From: Malania oleifera | Lineage: Eukaryota; Streptophyta; Magnoliopsida; Santalales; Ximeniaceae | Assembly: GCF_029873635.1 (NCBI RefSeq) | Contig: NC_080427.1 | Coordinates: forward strand, 72,447,348 to 72,511,347 | DNA length: 64,000 nucleotides | Direction: 5' to 3' | Shown here: positions 12,755-26,056 of the stretch, piece by piece | Position numbering within the stretch: the first letter of the stretch is position 1 | How the letters are laid out: every line of letters starts with the position of its first letter | The notes under the pieces: model-generated | The model's input: the letters and a program-made list of their open reading frames with translations, nothing else | What the model was told of the DNA's origin: nothing | The model's database searches: none | Position numbers and translations under genes: made by a program

Positions 12755-12970
12755 AAATTTATAGGCGACGGAACTCGTCGATGAGGCCGATCTTTGTCGA
12801 CTAGTTATTCATAAATTTCGTCGACGAGACCCTGTATTCGTCGACGAAATTCAGGCTGCCTCAGAACCCTTCTCGGTATTTTCTCGTCAACGAAGCCCTA
12901 TGTTCGTCGACGAAATCTTTAAAGCCTTCGTCGACAAAACCCTGTGTTCGTCGACGAAGCTTGGAAACTT
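12755..12970 (-). promoter_or_regulatory. U3 promoter of 3' LTR A: TATA and TCGTCGACGA array
   Basis: CTATAAATTT is on the minus strand at 12764-12755. Upstream of it (higher coordinates) about nine modules of TCGTCGACGA type run to 12960. Confidence 0.72.
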
Positions 12971-13042
12971 CCCTCTTTTCCCTTTTTCAAATTTTATTTT
13001 CTTTATTATTTAAATTTCATTTTAAAAATTCGGGTTGTTACA

Positions 13043-13055
13043 TCCTCCCCTCCTT
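13043..13055 (-). other. Polypurine tract of element A
   Basis: On the minus strand AAGGAGGGGAGGA directly abuts the 3' LTR, the expected plus-strand primer site. Confidence 0.85.
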
Positions 13056-13314
13056 ATAAAAATTTCATCCTTGAAATTTACTATTCACATAGTTTATCAT
13101 CCCTTAAGTAAAATGGCCTACTCATTTTATTACTCACCCTCACTTATGGCGGAGGAATACCGTGGTTACAACTCATGTCATGGGAGATTACATATATCAA
13201 AAGAAAACTCCTCCCAAAACTAAAATACTACACTACTAAAACCATACACGTACCTGTAACAGAAAATTACATATTAACTCAAATTTCCTAATTACATTTA
13301 ACTTACTGAAATAA

Positions 13315-16300
13315 TTACGGATACCTCTGTCTCATCTGCTCCTCAAACTCCCAAGAAGCCTCTTCTATCGCATGATTCCTCCAATAAACTTTTACCTGAG
13401 GAATCCTTTTGTTACGTAGCTCCTGTACTTTCCTATCCAGAATACGTACTAGTACCTCCTCATACCCCAGTGAATCGCTAAGCTCCAACTCATCATAACT
13501 GATGATATGAGAAGGATCTGGGACGTATTTCCTCAGCATTGATACGTGGAATACGTCGTGAATTCTGGATAATAAAGGTGGTAAAGCGAGCCTATAGGCT
13601 ACTGGTCCCACTTTCTCTAAAATCTCAAACGGACCAATGAACCTAGGGCTAAGTTTACCCTTCCTACCAAATCTCATAACTCCTTTCAACGGAGCTATCA
13701 TTAAAAATACGTGATCACCCACGTCAAACTCCAAATTCCTGCAGCGATTGTCGGCATAACTTTTCTGTCAGCTCTATGCTGCACTAATCTTATCCCTAAT
13801 AAGTCGAACCTTATCGTATGCCTGCTGTACTAGCTCTGGTCCCACAACTCGCCATTCACCCGTCTCATCCCAATATAAAGGAGATCGACATCTCCTGCCG
13901 TATAGTGCCTCAAATGGTGCCATGCCAATACTGGACTGGTAACTGTTATTGTACGCGAACTCTACCAGTGGCATGAACTGAGTCCAGCTACCCCAAAATC
14001 CAATACGCATGCACAGAGCATATCCTCTAATATCTGTATCGTCCTCTCAGTCTACCCGTCTGACTAAGGATGGAATGCCGTACTGAACGATAACTGAGAC
14101 CCCAGAGCCTCCTGTAAGCTCCTCCAAAATCGTGACATGAATCGTGGGTCTCGATTTGACACAATGGATACAGGCACCCCATGAGCACGAACTATCTCCT
14201 GAACGTAAATCTCTGCCAATCAGCTAAGGGAATAGCTTATCTTGATAGGAAGAAAATGGGCGGACTTGGTCAAACGATCAACAATCACCCAGATGGCATT
14301 CTGGCCATGTAATGCCGTCGGCAGTCCTGACACAAAATCCATCGATATGTGATCCCACTTCCACTCCGGGATAAATAACGGCTGCAACTACCCTGTCGGC
14401 CTCTAGTGCTCAGCCTTTACTTGCTGGCACGTTAAACACTAGGCTACATACTCGGCAATCTCCCTCTTCATTCCGCTCCACCAGTAAAACTCTCACAAAT
14501 CACTGTACATTTTCGTACTGCCGGGATGAACTGTATACAAGGATCTGTGAGCGTCATCTAGAATGGTCTTCCTGAGGTCAGCATCAGCAGGAACACACAG
14601 TCTAGAATGGAACCGCAAAGCTCCGTCATCTGAGATGCAGAATTCCTCTCCCTGGCCACTCTGCACTCTATCCATCACCTCTACTAACTCTGGATCTTCC
14701 TTCTAAGCAGCTTGAATTCTTTCCTGCATAGTAGGTTGTACCACTAAGTTGGCGATACATACTGGGGTATTACTCTCCATCAACTCAATGCCAAGTCTCT
14801 CCAGGTCTATCATGATCGGATGTTGGATCTCCATAGCTACTAACGCTGATACTCCATACTTCTTGCTCAGTGCATCAGCTACCACATTTGCTTTTCCTGG
14901 GTGATAGCTGATGGTACAGTCAAAATCTTTAATCAACTCTAACCACCTTCTCTGTCTCATGTTCAATTCCTTCTAAGTGAAGAAATACTTCAAATTCTTA
15001 TGGTTAGAGAAAATCTCGCACTGCTCGCCGTATAGATAATGCCTCTAAATTTTCAGCGTGTGTACCACTGCAACCAACTCAAGATTATGGGTAGAGTAGT
15101 TCTTTTCGTACTCTTTTAACTGTCTAGACGCATACGCTACCACCCTGCCATGCTGCATCAACACACAGCCAATTCCCTTTAAGGACGCATCACTGTAGAT
15201 GGTATAACCCTTACCCCCAGATGGGATGATCAATACCGGTGCTGTGACTAATCTCTGCTTCAACTCCTAAAATATCTGCTCGCAGCTGTCGTCCCACTCA
15301 AATCTGGCATTCTTCTTGGTAAGTCGTGTCAAAGGGCTTGATAAAATTGAGAATCCCTCAACAAAACGACGATAATAACCAGCTAACCCCAAGAAACTCC
15401 TGATCTCCTGGACGTTCCTTGGTCTAGCCCAGTTCACCACCGCCTCAATCTTACTGGGATCTACAGAAATTCCGTCTCCTGAAATGACATGCCCCAAAAA
15501 CACAACTTTCTCGAGCCAGAAATCACATTTACTAAACTTTGCATACAGCTTCTTCTCCCTGAGCATCTGTAAAACCTGCCTCAAATGCTTCTCATACTCC
15601 TCATAGCTCCTCGAATAGACCAGTACATCATCAATAAAAACAACTACGAACTGGTCTAAATATTGGTGGAAGACTCGATTCATCAAGTCCATAAATACCG
15701 TTGGAGCATTCGTCGGACCAAATGGCATAACAAGAAACTCGTAATGCCCATAACTGGTCCTGAAAGCCGTCTTTGATACATCTTCTGCTCTCACCTTCAC
15801 CTGATGGTAACCTGATCTGAGATCGATCTTCGAATACACCCGTGTACCCTGGAGCTGGTCAAACAAGTCATCTATATGGGGTAGAGGATACTTGTTCTTG
15901 ATAGTCATTTTATTAATCTCTCTGTAGTCTATACATATCCTCATAGTCCCGTCTTTCTTCTTCACAAAGTGCACTGGGGCTCCCCACGGAGATACACTAG
16001 GCCGTATGAAGCCTTTATCAAGTAAATCCTGCAACTGGTCTTTCAATTCTGCCAACTCTGTTGGAGCCATTCAGTATTGTGCTTTAGAAATCGGCGCTGT
16101 ACCTGGAAGTAGATCAATAGAAAAATCTACTTCACGATCAGGCGGCAAACCAGGTAACTCATCTAGAAACACGTCTGTAAATTCTCTCACTACAAGCGTA
16201 TTTATAAGCTTCAATTCATTCTCTGACATTTCTTTTACAAAAGCCACAAATCCCAAACAGCCATTCTGAAGCAGTCTCCTCGCCTAAACTGCGGAGACCA

Positions 16301-16748
16301 TCTGAGGTAAGGATTGCACTCGTGACCCTGTAAATCTAAATTATGGTTTCCCTGGAGGTCTAAATATCACTTCTTTAGCATGGCAGTCTATAATAGCAGA
16401 ATTAGCCGCTAGCCAATCCATGCTGAAAATAATGTCAAACCCTTGCATATCTATTACCACCAAATCAGCAAATAAAATCTTCCCCTGAACATCAACTGGA
16501 CAACCACAAAGTACCCTACTACATCTCACTGCTGACCCGGTCGGTGTAGCCACTAACAGCTCGACATCTAATGATTGCGTTTCCGCCCCACATAACTTAA
16601 CACACTCCAAGGACACAAAAGAATGTGTGGCACCAGAATCAAAAAGTGCAATAACTTTAAATGAAAACATACTAAAAGTACCTGTCACTACATCGTCGGC
16701 CGCCTCAGCGTCACCCGGCGTCAAAGCAAAAACTCTGGTTGGGGCCAT
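13315..16748 (-). pseudogene. pol: Pol of element A: protease, RT, RNase H, integrase, chromodomain (inactive)
   Basis: Read from 16748 down, the protease carries ALFDSGATHSFVS (catalytic DSG). RT at about 16070-15267 runs from the [20 protein letters not shown] region to [16 protein letters not shown], with the catalytic FIDD in [11 protein letters not shown]. RNase H (15263-15045) has [11 protein letters not shown] and [12 protein letters not shown]. Integrase starts near 14678 with HRSLYTVHPG of its zinc-binding HHCC region, and the catalytic core follows with stops near 14400-14050. The last domain, from about 13540, has the chromodomain phrases VRILDRKVQELRNK and VKVYWRNHAIEEASWE, which place it with the Tekay/Del chromoviruses. 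Chromodomains in this group direct integration to heterochromatin. Protease to early integrase share one frame broken by stops, and the end is in another frame. Confidence 0.92.
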
Positions 16749-17773
16749 ATTCCTTTACTGACCTCCCTGTGGTGCCTGGTAACCTCCTCGTGCAGGTCTA
16801 GGAGCAGGAGTCGCACCAGTCTGCGTCGGACACTCCCTCATCATATGCCCTGACTCCCCGCACCTGTAGTAAACACCTTGCCCGGCACGACACTCCCCCA
16901 GGTGTCTCTTCCCACAAGATGGACAAGATGGAGATGGTTGTGCACCCTGAAAACCGCGATGCCTGGTCTCCTATCTCCGGTCTCTATAATAGCCACCTCT
17001 CTTCCATGTACCACGTCCACCCCCCTACTGGGAACCAGAAGGTATGGACCTCTTCTTCTATCTCTGTTCCTTAGCCTCCAACCGATCACCAATCTCAGCT
17101 ATAGTGGCTCGGTCCACTAGCTTAGTAAGATCCTGCAACTTCAGAATCAATACCTGCTTATATATCTCCCTTTTCAAACCTCTCTCAAACTGCCGTACCT
17201 TCTTCGCCTCACTGAAATAATGTACGGGGCGAAGCAGGATAACTCAATAAACCTCGCCGTGTACTGCTGTACCGACAGCTGTCCCTACTTCAGATTCAGG
17301 AACTCTGAAATCTTAGCCTCCCTAGACGAGGCTAGAAAATATCTATCAAAGAAAATCTCCTTGAACTGCTCCCACGTCATCTCCACAGGTATAGTCCCCT
17401 GTTGCTCTAGAAGTCTCACTTCCGACCACCATCTTTCGGCCTCTCCAGTCATTCTGTAGGTGGCAAACAGCACCTTCTGCTCCTCTGAACACTGCAGCAC
17501 AGCAAATATCTTCTCCATCTCCTGCACCCAGTTTTCAGCGACTGCAGGATCCATCCCTCTTGAGAAAGCTGGAGGACTCATCTTAATGAACTTCTCTATA
17601 GAACTACCGTGGCCTGCCGATGGACCACCCTGTTCCCTCGAACTCCTGGCAATTTCTGCCATAACCTGCTATGCTACGCTTCGTAAGACTGCATCTGAAT
17701 CACTACCCGCAGCGCCTGAGGGTCCAGCACCCTCACTCCCACTAGCGTGGGCACTATTGCCACCAAGGTCCAT
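16749..17773 (-). pseudogene. gag: Gag of element A (capsid and zinc knuckle), inactive
   Basis: The likely start is the ATG at 17773-17771 (MDLGG). The capsid part has [27 protein letters not shown] and [13 protein letters not shown], typical of gypsy gag. A stop before MAEIARSS (near 17663) and a frame change before the zinc knuckle break it. The knuckle is near 16880-16840, with the spacing C-x2-C-x4-H-x4-C visible in translation (YRCGESGHMMREC). Gag coats the RNA genome in virus-like particles. Confidence 0.85.
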
Positions 17774-18076
17774 CCTGAAAAACAGGTAACTTAACTCAAA
17801 ACCTCTTTTTCTACGTGTATCACTCAACTCATATAATATATCCTCCTAATTAACTCATCTCTCTTAATCTCAATTCAAGGTTCAATCTTGCAACCTAGAT
17901 ACCCAACCCGACGACAGTTTACCATGACTTTCCTAAAATCGTCACCCCAGGAAAATCATACAAACCACCGCAGAAGTCCTACATCTAGACTACAAAACCA
18001 GACCTCAAATCCTCTTATCCTATACTCTGGTATTATTACTACTGCACTCTAGAGTCTATAGAACCTAGTATCCTAG

Positions 18077-18088
18077 GCTCTGATACCA
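18077..18088 (-). other. Primer-binding site of element A (initiator Met tRNA)
   Basis: On the minus strand TGGTATCAGAGC lies two bases after the 5' LTR. This is the usual complement of the 3' end of plant initiator methionine tRNA. Confidence 0.9.
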
Positions 18089-18404
18089 AATGTAGCATCC
18101 GTCAATAAAATAGAACAAAATAAATTAATGGTTAACCCGAACCCGTGGGTAACGGGGACTCCTGTCATACACAGCGGAAAACCTAGCAGCAATAAACATA
18201 AAAATCCATACATCCATCCATAAAACATAATACCAGAGCTTTTATAACATAATAATATTGTACTCTTGTACATATCTATATACATCAAAATATCTCTAGG
18301 GTCACACAAAATAACTCTAACCCTAGTACAAAAATCTTACCCTCCTCACGGGGTAATCTTTCTAACTCAACGGCAGCCCTGACCCGCCGGTCTCTCTGGG
18401 GCTC

Positions 18405-19850
18405 CTGAAAAATTTAATAATGTTGGGGGTGAGACACTTCTCAGTAAGGGAAAGTAAACTAAATACAGCTCTGTGGAAACATGAATATTTAAAGTGCTTA
18501 TACATATACAGTACAATTCATAACTCTAGAAATAATCATAATATCATACTAGATAATCATGTAATTTCATATTCGTTAATAAATCATAACATACATAAAC
18601 ATTTGTTATAACTCGTAATACTGAAAATCAATCCAGGATGAATAGCTAGCTAATGTCTTGTATTACCCCCATAACGGGTTGTGCAACCCGAAAGCGGACC
18701 CGACAATGGCTGGCCAACCACTGCCGAATTAAATATGTCTGTAAGTACAATGGGCCCGCCGCACCCTGGTTTGGACTGCCAGGTGGACGCCTACACTTTA
18801 CTGAAAGCCTCATCGACTATCCATCTCCCATCCCCTTGTGGGACGGTAGCACTAATAAGGTCTCGTGCCAAAATCAACCCATAGCAACGGTACCGAGCTC
18901 CTAGTCTAAACTAAACTAACATCCTGGTTGTGATAACATATAATACATGATCATACATAACATCATTACGGCCTCGTGCTGGAAACATAGACACGGCCTC
19001 ACACTGAAATCATACGTATGGCCTCGTGCCAAAATCATAGTAAATATATATATATATATATATGGTCTCGCGCCAATAACATAAATACGGCCTCGTGCAG
19101 ATAACATAATAAATACGGCCTCGCGCCGATAGCATAATAAATACGGTCTCACGCTGATAACATAAATATGGCCTCTTGCCCAAAACACAATAATACGGCC
19201 TTGCGCCGATAGCATAATAAATATGGTCTCGCGCCGATAACATAAATATGGCCTCATGCCCAAAACACAATAATACGGCCTTGCGCCGATAGCATAATAA
19301 TACGGCCTCACGCCAAATACATTTTAGGTATTTACATTTGAAAATAACTCATTCATCATATATTCGTCAACTCAATATAACATAACCCGTCTTTCCAAAA
19401 TACCTGAAAATGTGTTTTACTCGTAAAAGCATTCATATCTTATCTCATTTCACATAAAATAATATTCATGCCACACATGCTCTATTAAAAATCATACTTC
19501 ATATTTTAAAATCGTGCTTTTCTATCATCTCATACATACATATACGTTTCATCATAATAACAACATTTCCCAAACGTACATTTCATCTATAATATACAGG
19601 TATATCATATGCTTTTCTAGAAAATAAATTTACTTATAATTGATAATATTTTGCATGGAAAAGAATTGCTTTAGTTTACTCCCTTACCTGGCTATTGGGA
19701 AAGCCCCTCAAACTTCCTAGCCTGACCCCCGTAGGATTTCCTACTCAACACCCCGAAACTCAAAATCCCCAGTACTAAATATTAGTATTTTCATGCGTAC
19801 ATCAATTTCTATAACTACCATAAAGTCTAATTTGACTTAAAAAGCCTTAC
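18405..19850 (-). other. Predicted leader intron in 5' LTR of A
   Basis: Minus-strand donor TTGAG|GTAAGG at 19850 and acceptor TTTTTCAG|GAGC at 18405 (1446 bp). This is the copy that would be transcribed at the 5' end of the element RNA. Confidence 0.6.
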
Positions 19851-20049
19851 CTCAACTTAGGGATGATTTCCAACTTCGTTTTCCAGACGATCCGCTCCGG
19901 CAAACTTGCAGGGAACTTCGCCAGGAGTGTCGTGGTAGCCTCAGATCTTCGATCCGGCATAAAACCAACCCAAAATCGAAGAGAGAAAGTGAGAGAGCCG
20001 AAAAGGAGAGAGAGGAAACTTAAAAATGAATTTAAAATCGAATTTTTCA

Positions 20050-20205
20050 TATTTATAGGCAGCGGAACTCGTCGACAAGCCCGATCTTCGTCAATGAGTT
20101 ATTCATAAATTTCGTCGTCGAGACCCTGTATTCATCGACGAAATTCAGGCTGCCTCAGAACCCTTCTCAGTATTTTCTCGTCGACGAAGCTTGGAAGCTT
20201 CCCTC
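20050..20205 (-). promoter_or_regulatory. U3 promoter of 5' LTR A: TATA and TCGTCGACGA modules
   Basis: CTATAAATA is on the minus strand at 20058-20050. About six palindrome modules lie upstream of it, to 20190. Confidence 0.7.
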
Positions 20206-20277
20206 TTTTCCCTTTTTCAAATTTTCCTTTCTTTATTATTTAAATTTCATTTTAAAAATTCGGGTTGTTACAAGTTC

Positions 20278-20427
20278 CCAATTTTGTGTACCACTGCTTA
20301 AATATATATGACAGACAGAGTTTCCTCAGTGCTCTTTGAGCCTGGGATGTTATTTTCAGTATTTCTGACAGATTACACTTATTATATTTAGAAAAAAAAA
20401 TGTTGAATAAATAGCAGGTTGTCACAA
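20278..20427 (+). mobile_element. Solo LTR B, right part
   Basis: These 150 bases, from after the AGTTC duplication of element A to GGTTGTCACA, complete solo LTR B. ACAAC follows at 20428-20432. Confidence 0.8.
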
Positions 20428-20432
20428 CAACT

Positions 20433-22784
20433 AAGACCCCAGAGCTTCCTGCAAGCTTCTCCAAAACTATGATGTGAAAAGTGGATCTCGGTCTGATACT
20501 ATAGACAATGGTACGCCATGTGATCGCATTATCTCTTGAATATATATTTCTACTAGTCTGTCCATGAAGTAGTTGATTTTAATAGGAATAAAGTGAGCGG
20601 TCTTCCTCAATCAATCTACTACCACCCAAATAGCATTCTGCCCCTGTTGTACTGGCAGTAAACCCGTCACAAGGTCCATAGAAATGTGATCCCATTTCTA
20701 CTCCGGGATGTAAAGTGGCTATAACTGGCCCGCCGGCCTCTAGTGCTTAACCTTAACCTGTTGACACGTCAAACACTACTACACAAACTCAACAATCTCT
20801 CTCTTCATATCACTTCACCAGAAACACTCTCGCAAATCCCTATACATTTTAGTGCTACTTGGGTGTACCATGTACAGGGACCTATGAGCCTTCTCAAGGA
20901 TCGTCCTTCTGATATCCTCATCTACAGGCACGCACAATCTGGTATGGAACCTCAGAGCTCCTTCATCCAAAATATTGAACTCATGTCCCTGTCCGTCTTG
21001 CACCTTCTTTATTAACCCCATCAACTCGACATCATTCTTCTAGGCTACTTCAATCTTTTCATATAGTGTAGGCTGCACCGCCAAGTTAGCAATAAATGTC
21101 TGGTGATCACTCTGTACTAATTTCAAGCTAAGCTTCTCCAAGTCCATCTAAATCGGGTGCTAAATTACTATTACTAACTGTGTTGTTTCCCCTGATTTTC
21201 GGCTCAAAGCATTATCCATCACATTAGCTTTACCTGGATGGTAGCTAATAGTACAGTCATAATCCTTGATGAGTTCCAACCATCTTCTTTGCCGCATGTT
21301 CAACTCCTTCTGTGTGAAGAACTATTTTAAACTTTTATAATCTGAAAATATTTCACATCTTTCTTCATACAAGTAATGCCTCCAAATCTTCAATGCATGA
21401 ATCACTGCAGCCAATTCTAGATCATGAGTAGGACAATTCTTTTCATATTCTTTCAATTTTCTAAAGGCATATGCTACTACTCTGCCCTGCTGCATCAATA
21501 CACATCTGAGCCCCCTCAAAGACGCATCACAATAGATCACATAACCATCACCTCCCGATAGAATAGTCAATACTGGTGCTGTGACGAGCCTCTCTTTCAA
21601 TTCCTGGAAGCTCTGCTCACAACTGTCATCTCATTCAAACCTGGTATTCTTTCTAGTTAGACGCATCAAAGGCCTTGATAACGCTGAGAATCTATCTACA
21701 AACTAACGGTAATAACTTGTCAGTCCTAAGAAACTCCTGACTTCTTGTATGTTCCTTGGCCTAACCCAATTTACCACTACCTCTATCTTACTAGGATCTA
21801 TAATTGGCTTCAATTAATCTTCTGCTCTCACCTTTACTTGATAGTAGTCTGACCTGAGGTCGATCTTAGAATACACGTGTACCCTGGAGCTGGTCAAACC
21901 AATCATCTATACGGGGTACAGGGTACTTAATCTTGGTGGTTACTTTATTAATCTCCCTATAATCTATGCATATCCTAATAGACCCGTCCTTCTTTTTCAC
22001 AAAAAGTATTGGAGCTCCCCATGGAGATACACTAGGTCGTATAAAACCCTTATCAAGTAAATTCTGCAACTGATTTTTCAATTCTACCAACTCTATCGGC
22101 GCCATCCGATACAGTGCTTTAGAGATCGGCGTTATACCTGGAAGTAGATCAATGGAAAAAATCTACCTCACGATCAGGTGGCAAACCCAAAAATTCATCT
22201 AGAAACACATCTATAAATTCTTTCACTACTAGCGTGTTAATAAGATTCAATTTATTCTCTGTTGTTTCCTTCACGAAAGCCACGAATCCCTGACAACCAC
22301 TCAAGAGCAGTCTCCTCGCCTGAACAGCTAAAACCATCTGAGTTAGAGATTGCACTCGTGACCCTGTAAATCTGAATTCTGATCTTCCTGGCGATCTGAA
22401 AATCACTTCTCTTGAATGGCAATCAATACTAGAAAAGTTGGCTGCTAGCCAATCCATGCCGAAAATGATATCAAACCCATGCATGTCTAGCACTACCAAA
22501 TAAGCAAATAAAATCCTCCCCTGAATATCAACTCGATGGCCACGGAGTACCCTACTACACCTCACCGCTGACCCGGTCGGTGTAGCTACTAATAATTCAA
22601 CATATAGTGTTTGTGTTTCGGCCCCACACAATTTAACACACCCCACAGATACAAACGAGTGTGTGGCCCCTGAGTCAAAAAGTGTAATAACTTTAAATGA
22701 AAACATATTAACTGTACTTGTCACCACGTCGCCGGCTATCTCAGCATCACCCGGCATCAGAGCAAAAACTCTGGCTGGAGCCAT
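20433..22784 (-). pseudogene. pol: Pol of element C, with the RT catalytic core deleted
   Basis: Protease (about 22784-22600) has TLFDSGATHSFVS. RT begins at 22105 ([20 protein letters not shown]) and runs through the [10 protein letters not shown] region. At about 21815 it jumps from the YHQ-type segment to the DPSKIE-type segment, so about 310 bp present in element A, including the catalytic FIDD, are absent. RNase H (21600-21322) has [11 protein letters not shown] and [14 protein letters not shown]. Integrase starts near 21024 with HRSLYMVHPSSTK and runs to 20433, where solo LTR B interrupts it. The element can make no active RT. Confidence 0.88.
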
Positions 22785-23807
22785 ATTCCTCTGTTGGCCT
22801 CCACGTGGTGCCTAGTAGCCTTCTCAAGCAGGTCTAGGAGCAAGAGCAGCACCAATCTGAGCCTAACAATCCCTCATCATATGCCCTGGCTCCCCACACC
22901 AGTAGCAAACATTTCGCCCTGCACGACACTCCCCTAGGTGTCTCTTCTTGCAAGACAGGCAAGTTGGAGATGGTTGCACACCCTGAAAACCGTGATTCCC
23001 AGTCTCTTGCCTCCGATCTCTGTAGTAGCCACCTCTATTCCACAAACTATGTCCGACTCCCTGCTGGGACCAAAAGGTGTGGATCTCTTCTTCTGCCTCT
23101 GCTCCTCAGCCTCCAACCGCTCTCCAACCTCTGCTATAGTGACTTTATCCCCCAGCTCAACAATATCCTACAACTTCAGAATCGACAACTGCTTATATAT
23201 TTCTTTACTAAAGCATCTCTCAAATTGTCGTAGCTTTTTTGCCTCATCTAGTATAATGTACAGGGCGAAGCGAGATAGTTCGATGAACCTCACCGCATAC
23301 TGCTGCGCAGTCTGCTGTCCCTGCTTCAAATTCAGGAACTCCTCAATCTTAGCTTTCCTGAACAAGATTGGAAAATACTTATCGAAGAATATCTCCTTAA
23401 ACTGCTCCCATGTCATCTCCACAGGTACTGTCCTCTGCTGCTCAAGGAGTTTCACCGTCGTCCATCACCTCTCAGCCTCTCCAGTCAATCTGTAGGTAGC
23501 AAACAGCACCCTTTACTCCTCTGAACACTACAACACTACAAATATTTTCTCGATCTCCTACACTCAATTTTCAGCGACTGCAGGGTCAGTTCCTCCTGAA
23601 AAAGTCGAAGGATTCTTAATGAATTTCTCTATCGAGTTGTCGTGGCCTGCCGACGGACCACCCCTGTTCCCTTAAATTCCTAGCAATTTCGGCCATAACT
23701 TGTTATGCCACGCTGCATAAGATTGCATCCGAATCTCCACTCGCAGCACCTGAGGGTCCAGCACCCTCATTCCCACTGACATGAGCACTACTACCACTAG
23801 GGTCCAT
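22785..23807 (-). pseudogene. gag: Gag of element C (inactive)
   Basis: The probable start ATG is at 23807-23805 (MDPSG). The capsid part (23455-23168) has [13 protein letters not shown] and FLNLKQGQQTAQQYAVRF. The zinc knuckle CYWCGEPGHMMRDC fits C-x2-C-x4-H-x4-C at about 22905-22863. Stops and frameshifts interrupt it. Close to element A in sequence. Confidence 0.85.
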
Positions 23808-24109
23808 CCTGAAAAACAAATAACTTAGCTTAGAACCCCTATCACCATACCATATCATCCAACGAGCACAATACTTCCTTAATTAATTCACCACTCCTAA
23901 TCTCAATTCAAGGTTCAATCTTGTAACCTAGATACCCAACCCGATGATAGTTTACCATGACTTTCCTAAAATCGTCACCCCAGAAAAATCACACAAACCA
24001 CTACGGAAGTCTTGCATCTAGACTATAAAACTAGATCTCAAATTCCCTTATCCTATACTCTGGTATTATTACTGCTGCATTCTAGAGTCTACAGAACCTA
24101 GTATCCTAG

Positions 24110-24121
24110 GCTCTGATACCA
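24110..24121 (-). other. Primer-binding site of element C (initiator Met tRNA)
   Basis: TGGTATCAGAGC on the minus strand, three bases from the 5' LTR. Confidence 0.9.
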
Positions 24122-24451
24122 AACTGTAACAACCTACTTAACTAATTATATAATAGAACATAGTAAATAAAATAGTCAACCTGAACCCGTGGGTAGCGGG
24201 GACACCTGTCATACATAGCGGAACCTAGGCAGTAGTAAATGTAAACCATCAACCTCAATACCACAAAATACATAATACCAAAGTTAACTATAATCCCAAA
24301 ATACTGTGTTTATATACAATCTCTCAAAATACAAAAATATCTCTAGGATCCCACATCAAAATTTCCTGATCCTAGTTCAAGACTTACCCTCCTAACAGGG
24401 TAGCACGACAGACTCAATGGCGGCCACGACCCTCCAGTCCTTCTGGGTTTC

Positions 24452-25654
24452 CTGAAAATTATTTAAGTTTGGGGGTAAGACACTTCTCAATAAAGGAAAA
24501 TAAACCAAATATAGTTGTGTGGAAACATGAATATTTAATGATAATATCGATATACAGTACATTCTTCATACCAGAAAACATTAATCATTTAATAACTGCA
24601 TAAATGTATACCTTCATATTTTTAATAAATCATACTAATCATAACTGTCTGATATAGCTAATAATACTAAAAACATACCCAGGATGAATATCTAGCTGAT
24701 GTCATGTATTACCCCCCATTATGGGTTGTGCAGCCCGAAGGCAGGACCCAACAATGGCTGGCCGACCACTGCCGAGTAAAAAATGTCTCTAAGTACAATG
24801 GGCACTCCACACCCTAGTTCGGACTGCCAGGTGGATGTCTACAACTCTACACTGAAAGCCATATCAACTATTCATCTCCCACCCCCTCGTGGGGTGGTTG
24901 GCACTAATCTGAACATAGATATCTGATCTATACAGTTACGATACCGTGCTCCTAAAACTGAACTAAACTAACATCCGGATTCTGATAACATATAATACAT
25001 GATAATATAGCGTTTAAGATAAGTGGATTGATAGTATTTTCTATAATTTCATAAATACGTCATTGCATCAAATATTTCACAAATACGGCCTTGTGCTGAA
25101 ATCATATATCATACACGGCCTTGCGCTGGCTATCAATCACGGCTTTGCACCGAATATCTCATACATATTATTCTGAATAAATAAATCACTTATCATGTAT
25201 TTTCAAAATCATAATGTACTGTATTATTTCATAATTCCTGAAAACATGTTTTACTCGTAAAATTTGCCATTACATAATACTTATCATGTAAAATAATATT
25301 CACACATATTGCTAAGTAAAATCATTCATTTCATTCTAAAATCATATTTCCTGTATAACAGCAATATTTTCTCAAATGTGCATTTTCTCAATATATTCAA
25401 ATATAATACATGCTTTCCTAAAAATTAATTTGCTGATAAATAATACTAATTTGCATGGAAAAATAACTGCTTTAGTTTATTCCCTTACCTGATACTGGAA
25501 AGAAACCTCCTAAAATTCTACTCTTCCTACACCCACAGGGTTCCTCGGGCAATACCCTGAAACCAATAACTCACAGAACTAAACTTCAGTATTTCTCCGT
25601 GAATAACCTTTCCTATAACTACAGGAAAGCCAAATTATTAATATTTAGCCTTAC
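24452..25654 (-). other. Predicted leader intron in LTR C
   Basis: Minus-strand donor TTCAAG|GTAAGG at 25654 and acceptor ATTTTCAG|GAAA at 24452 (1203 bp). The branch-like motif is TTATTGA at 24493-24487. GGCCTTGTGCTG-type minisatellite copies lie inside, at 25085-25160. Confidence 0.58.
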
Positions 25655-25866
25655 CTTGAATCAAGGATGAATTTCAACTCACTTCCACCAATGATCCGCT
25701 CCTGCAGATTTGGAGAGAACTTCCCTAGGAGTGTTGTGGTGGCCTCAGATCGTCGATCTAGCGAACGACGGAGCCGAAATCGAAGAGAAAGGAGAGAGGA
25801 ACAATAGAGGAGAGAGAGAGAGTAAGAATTTTTCTTGTTTTTTTTGCATTTAATCCAAGTTTTAGG

Positions 25867-26056
25867 CTATTTATAGAGCTGAATTCGTCAACAAGACACG
25901 TCACCTCGTCGATGAGTCCCTGAAGAGTTTCGTCGATGAACCTTCACCTCTCGTCGACGAAATTCCAAATTGCTAGAACCCTCCTCGGTATTTTCTCGTC
26001 GATGAGACATACCCTCGTCAACGAGCCCAATTGTCGCGTCGTCGACGAATGCGAAG
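25867..26056 (-). promoter_or_regulatory. U3 promoter of LTR C: TATA and TCGTCGACGA array
   Basis: CTATAAATAG is on the minus strand at 25876-25867. About eight TCGTCGACGA variants lie upstream, to 26050 (e.g. CTCGTCGACGAA, GTCGTCGACGAA). Confidence 0.72.

Larger units (their letters stand above)
10791..13042 (-). repeat. 3' LTR of element A
   Basis: Runs from TGTAGCGTCTG to CGGGTTGTTACA as written on the plus strand (2252 bp). It is 70 bp longer than the 5' LTR, mainly because it has extra TCGTCGACGA modules at about 12890-12960. Confidence 0.92.
10791..20272 (-). mobile_element. Gypsy element A (Tekay/Del-type chromovirus), full structure, inactive
   Basis: The element is 9482 bp, on the minus strand: 5' LTR 18091-20272, primer site, gag, protease, RT, RNase H, integrase with chromodomain, polypurine tract, 3' LTR 10791-13042. 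Flanking 5-mers are AATTC (10786-10790) and AGTTC (20273-20277). The first 120 bp of the two LTRs differ at about 11 sites, mostly transitions, so the insertion is old. Stops and frameshifts run through the proteins. It sits inside solo LTR B. Confidence 0.93.
18091..20272 (-). repeat. 5' LTR of element A
   Basis: Runs TGTAGCATCCG to CGGGTTGTTACA (2182 bp), with the same internal order as the 3' LTR but fewer palindrome modules. Confidence 0.93.
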
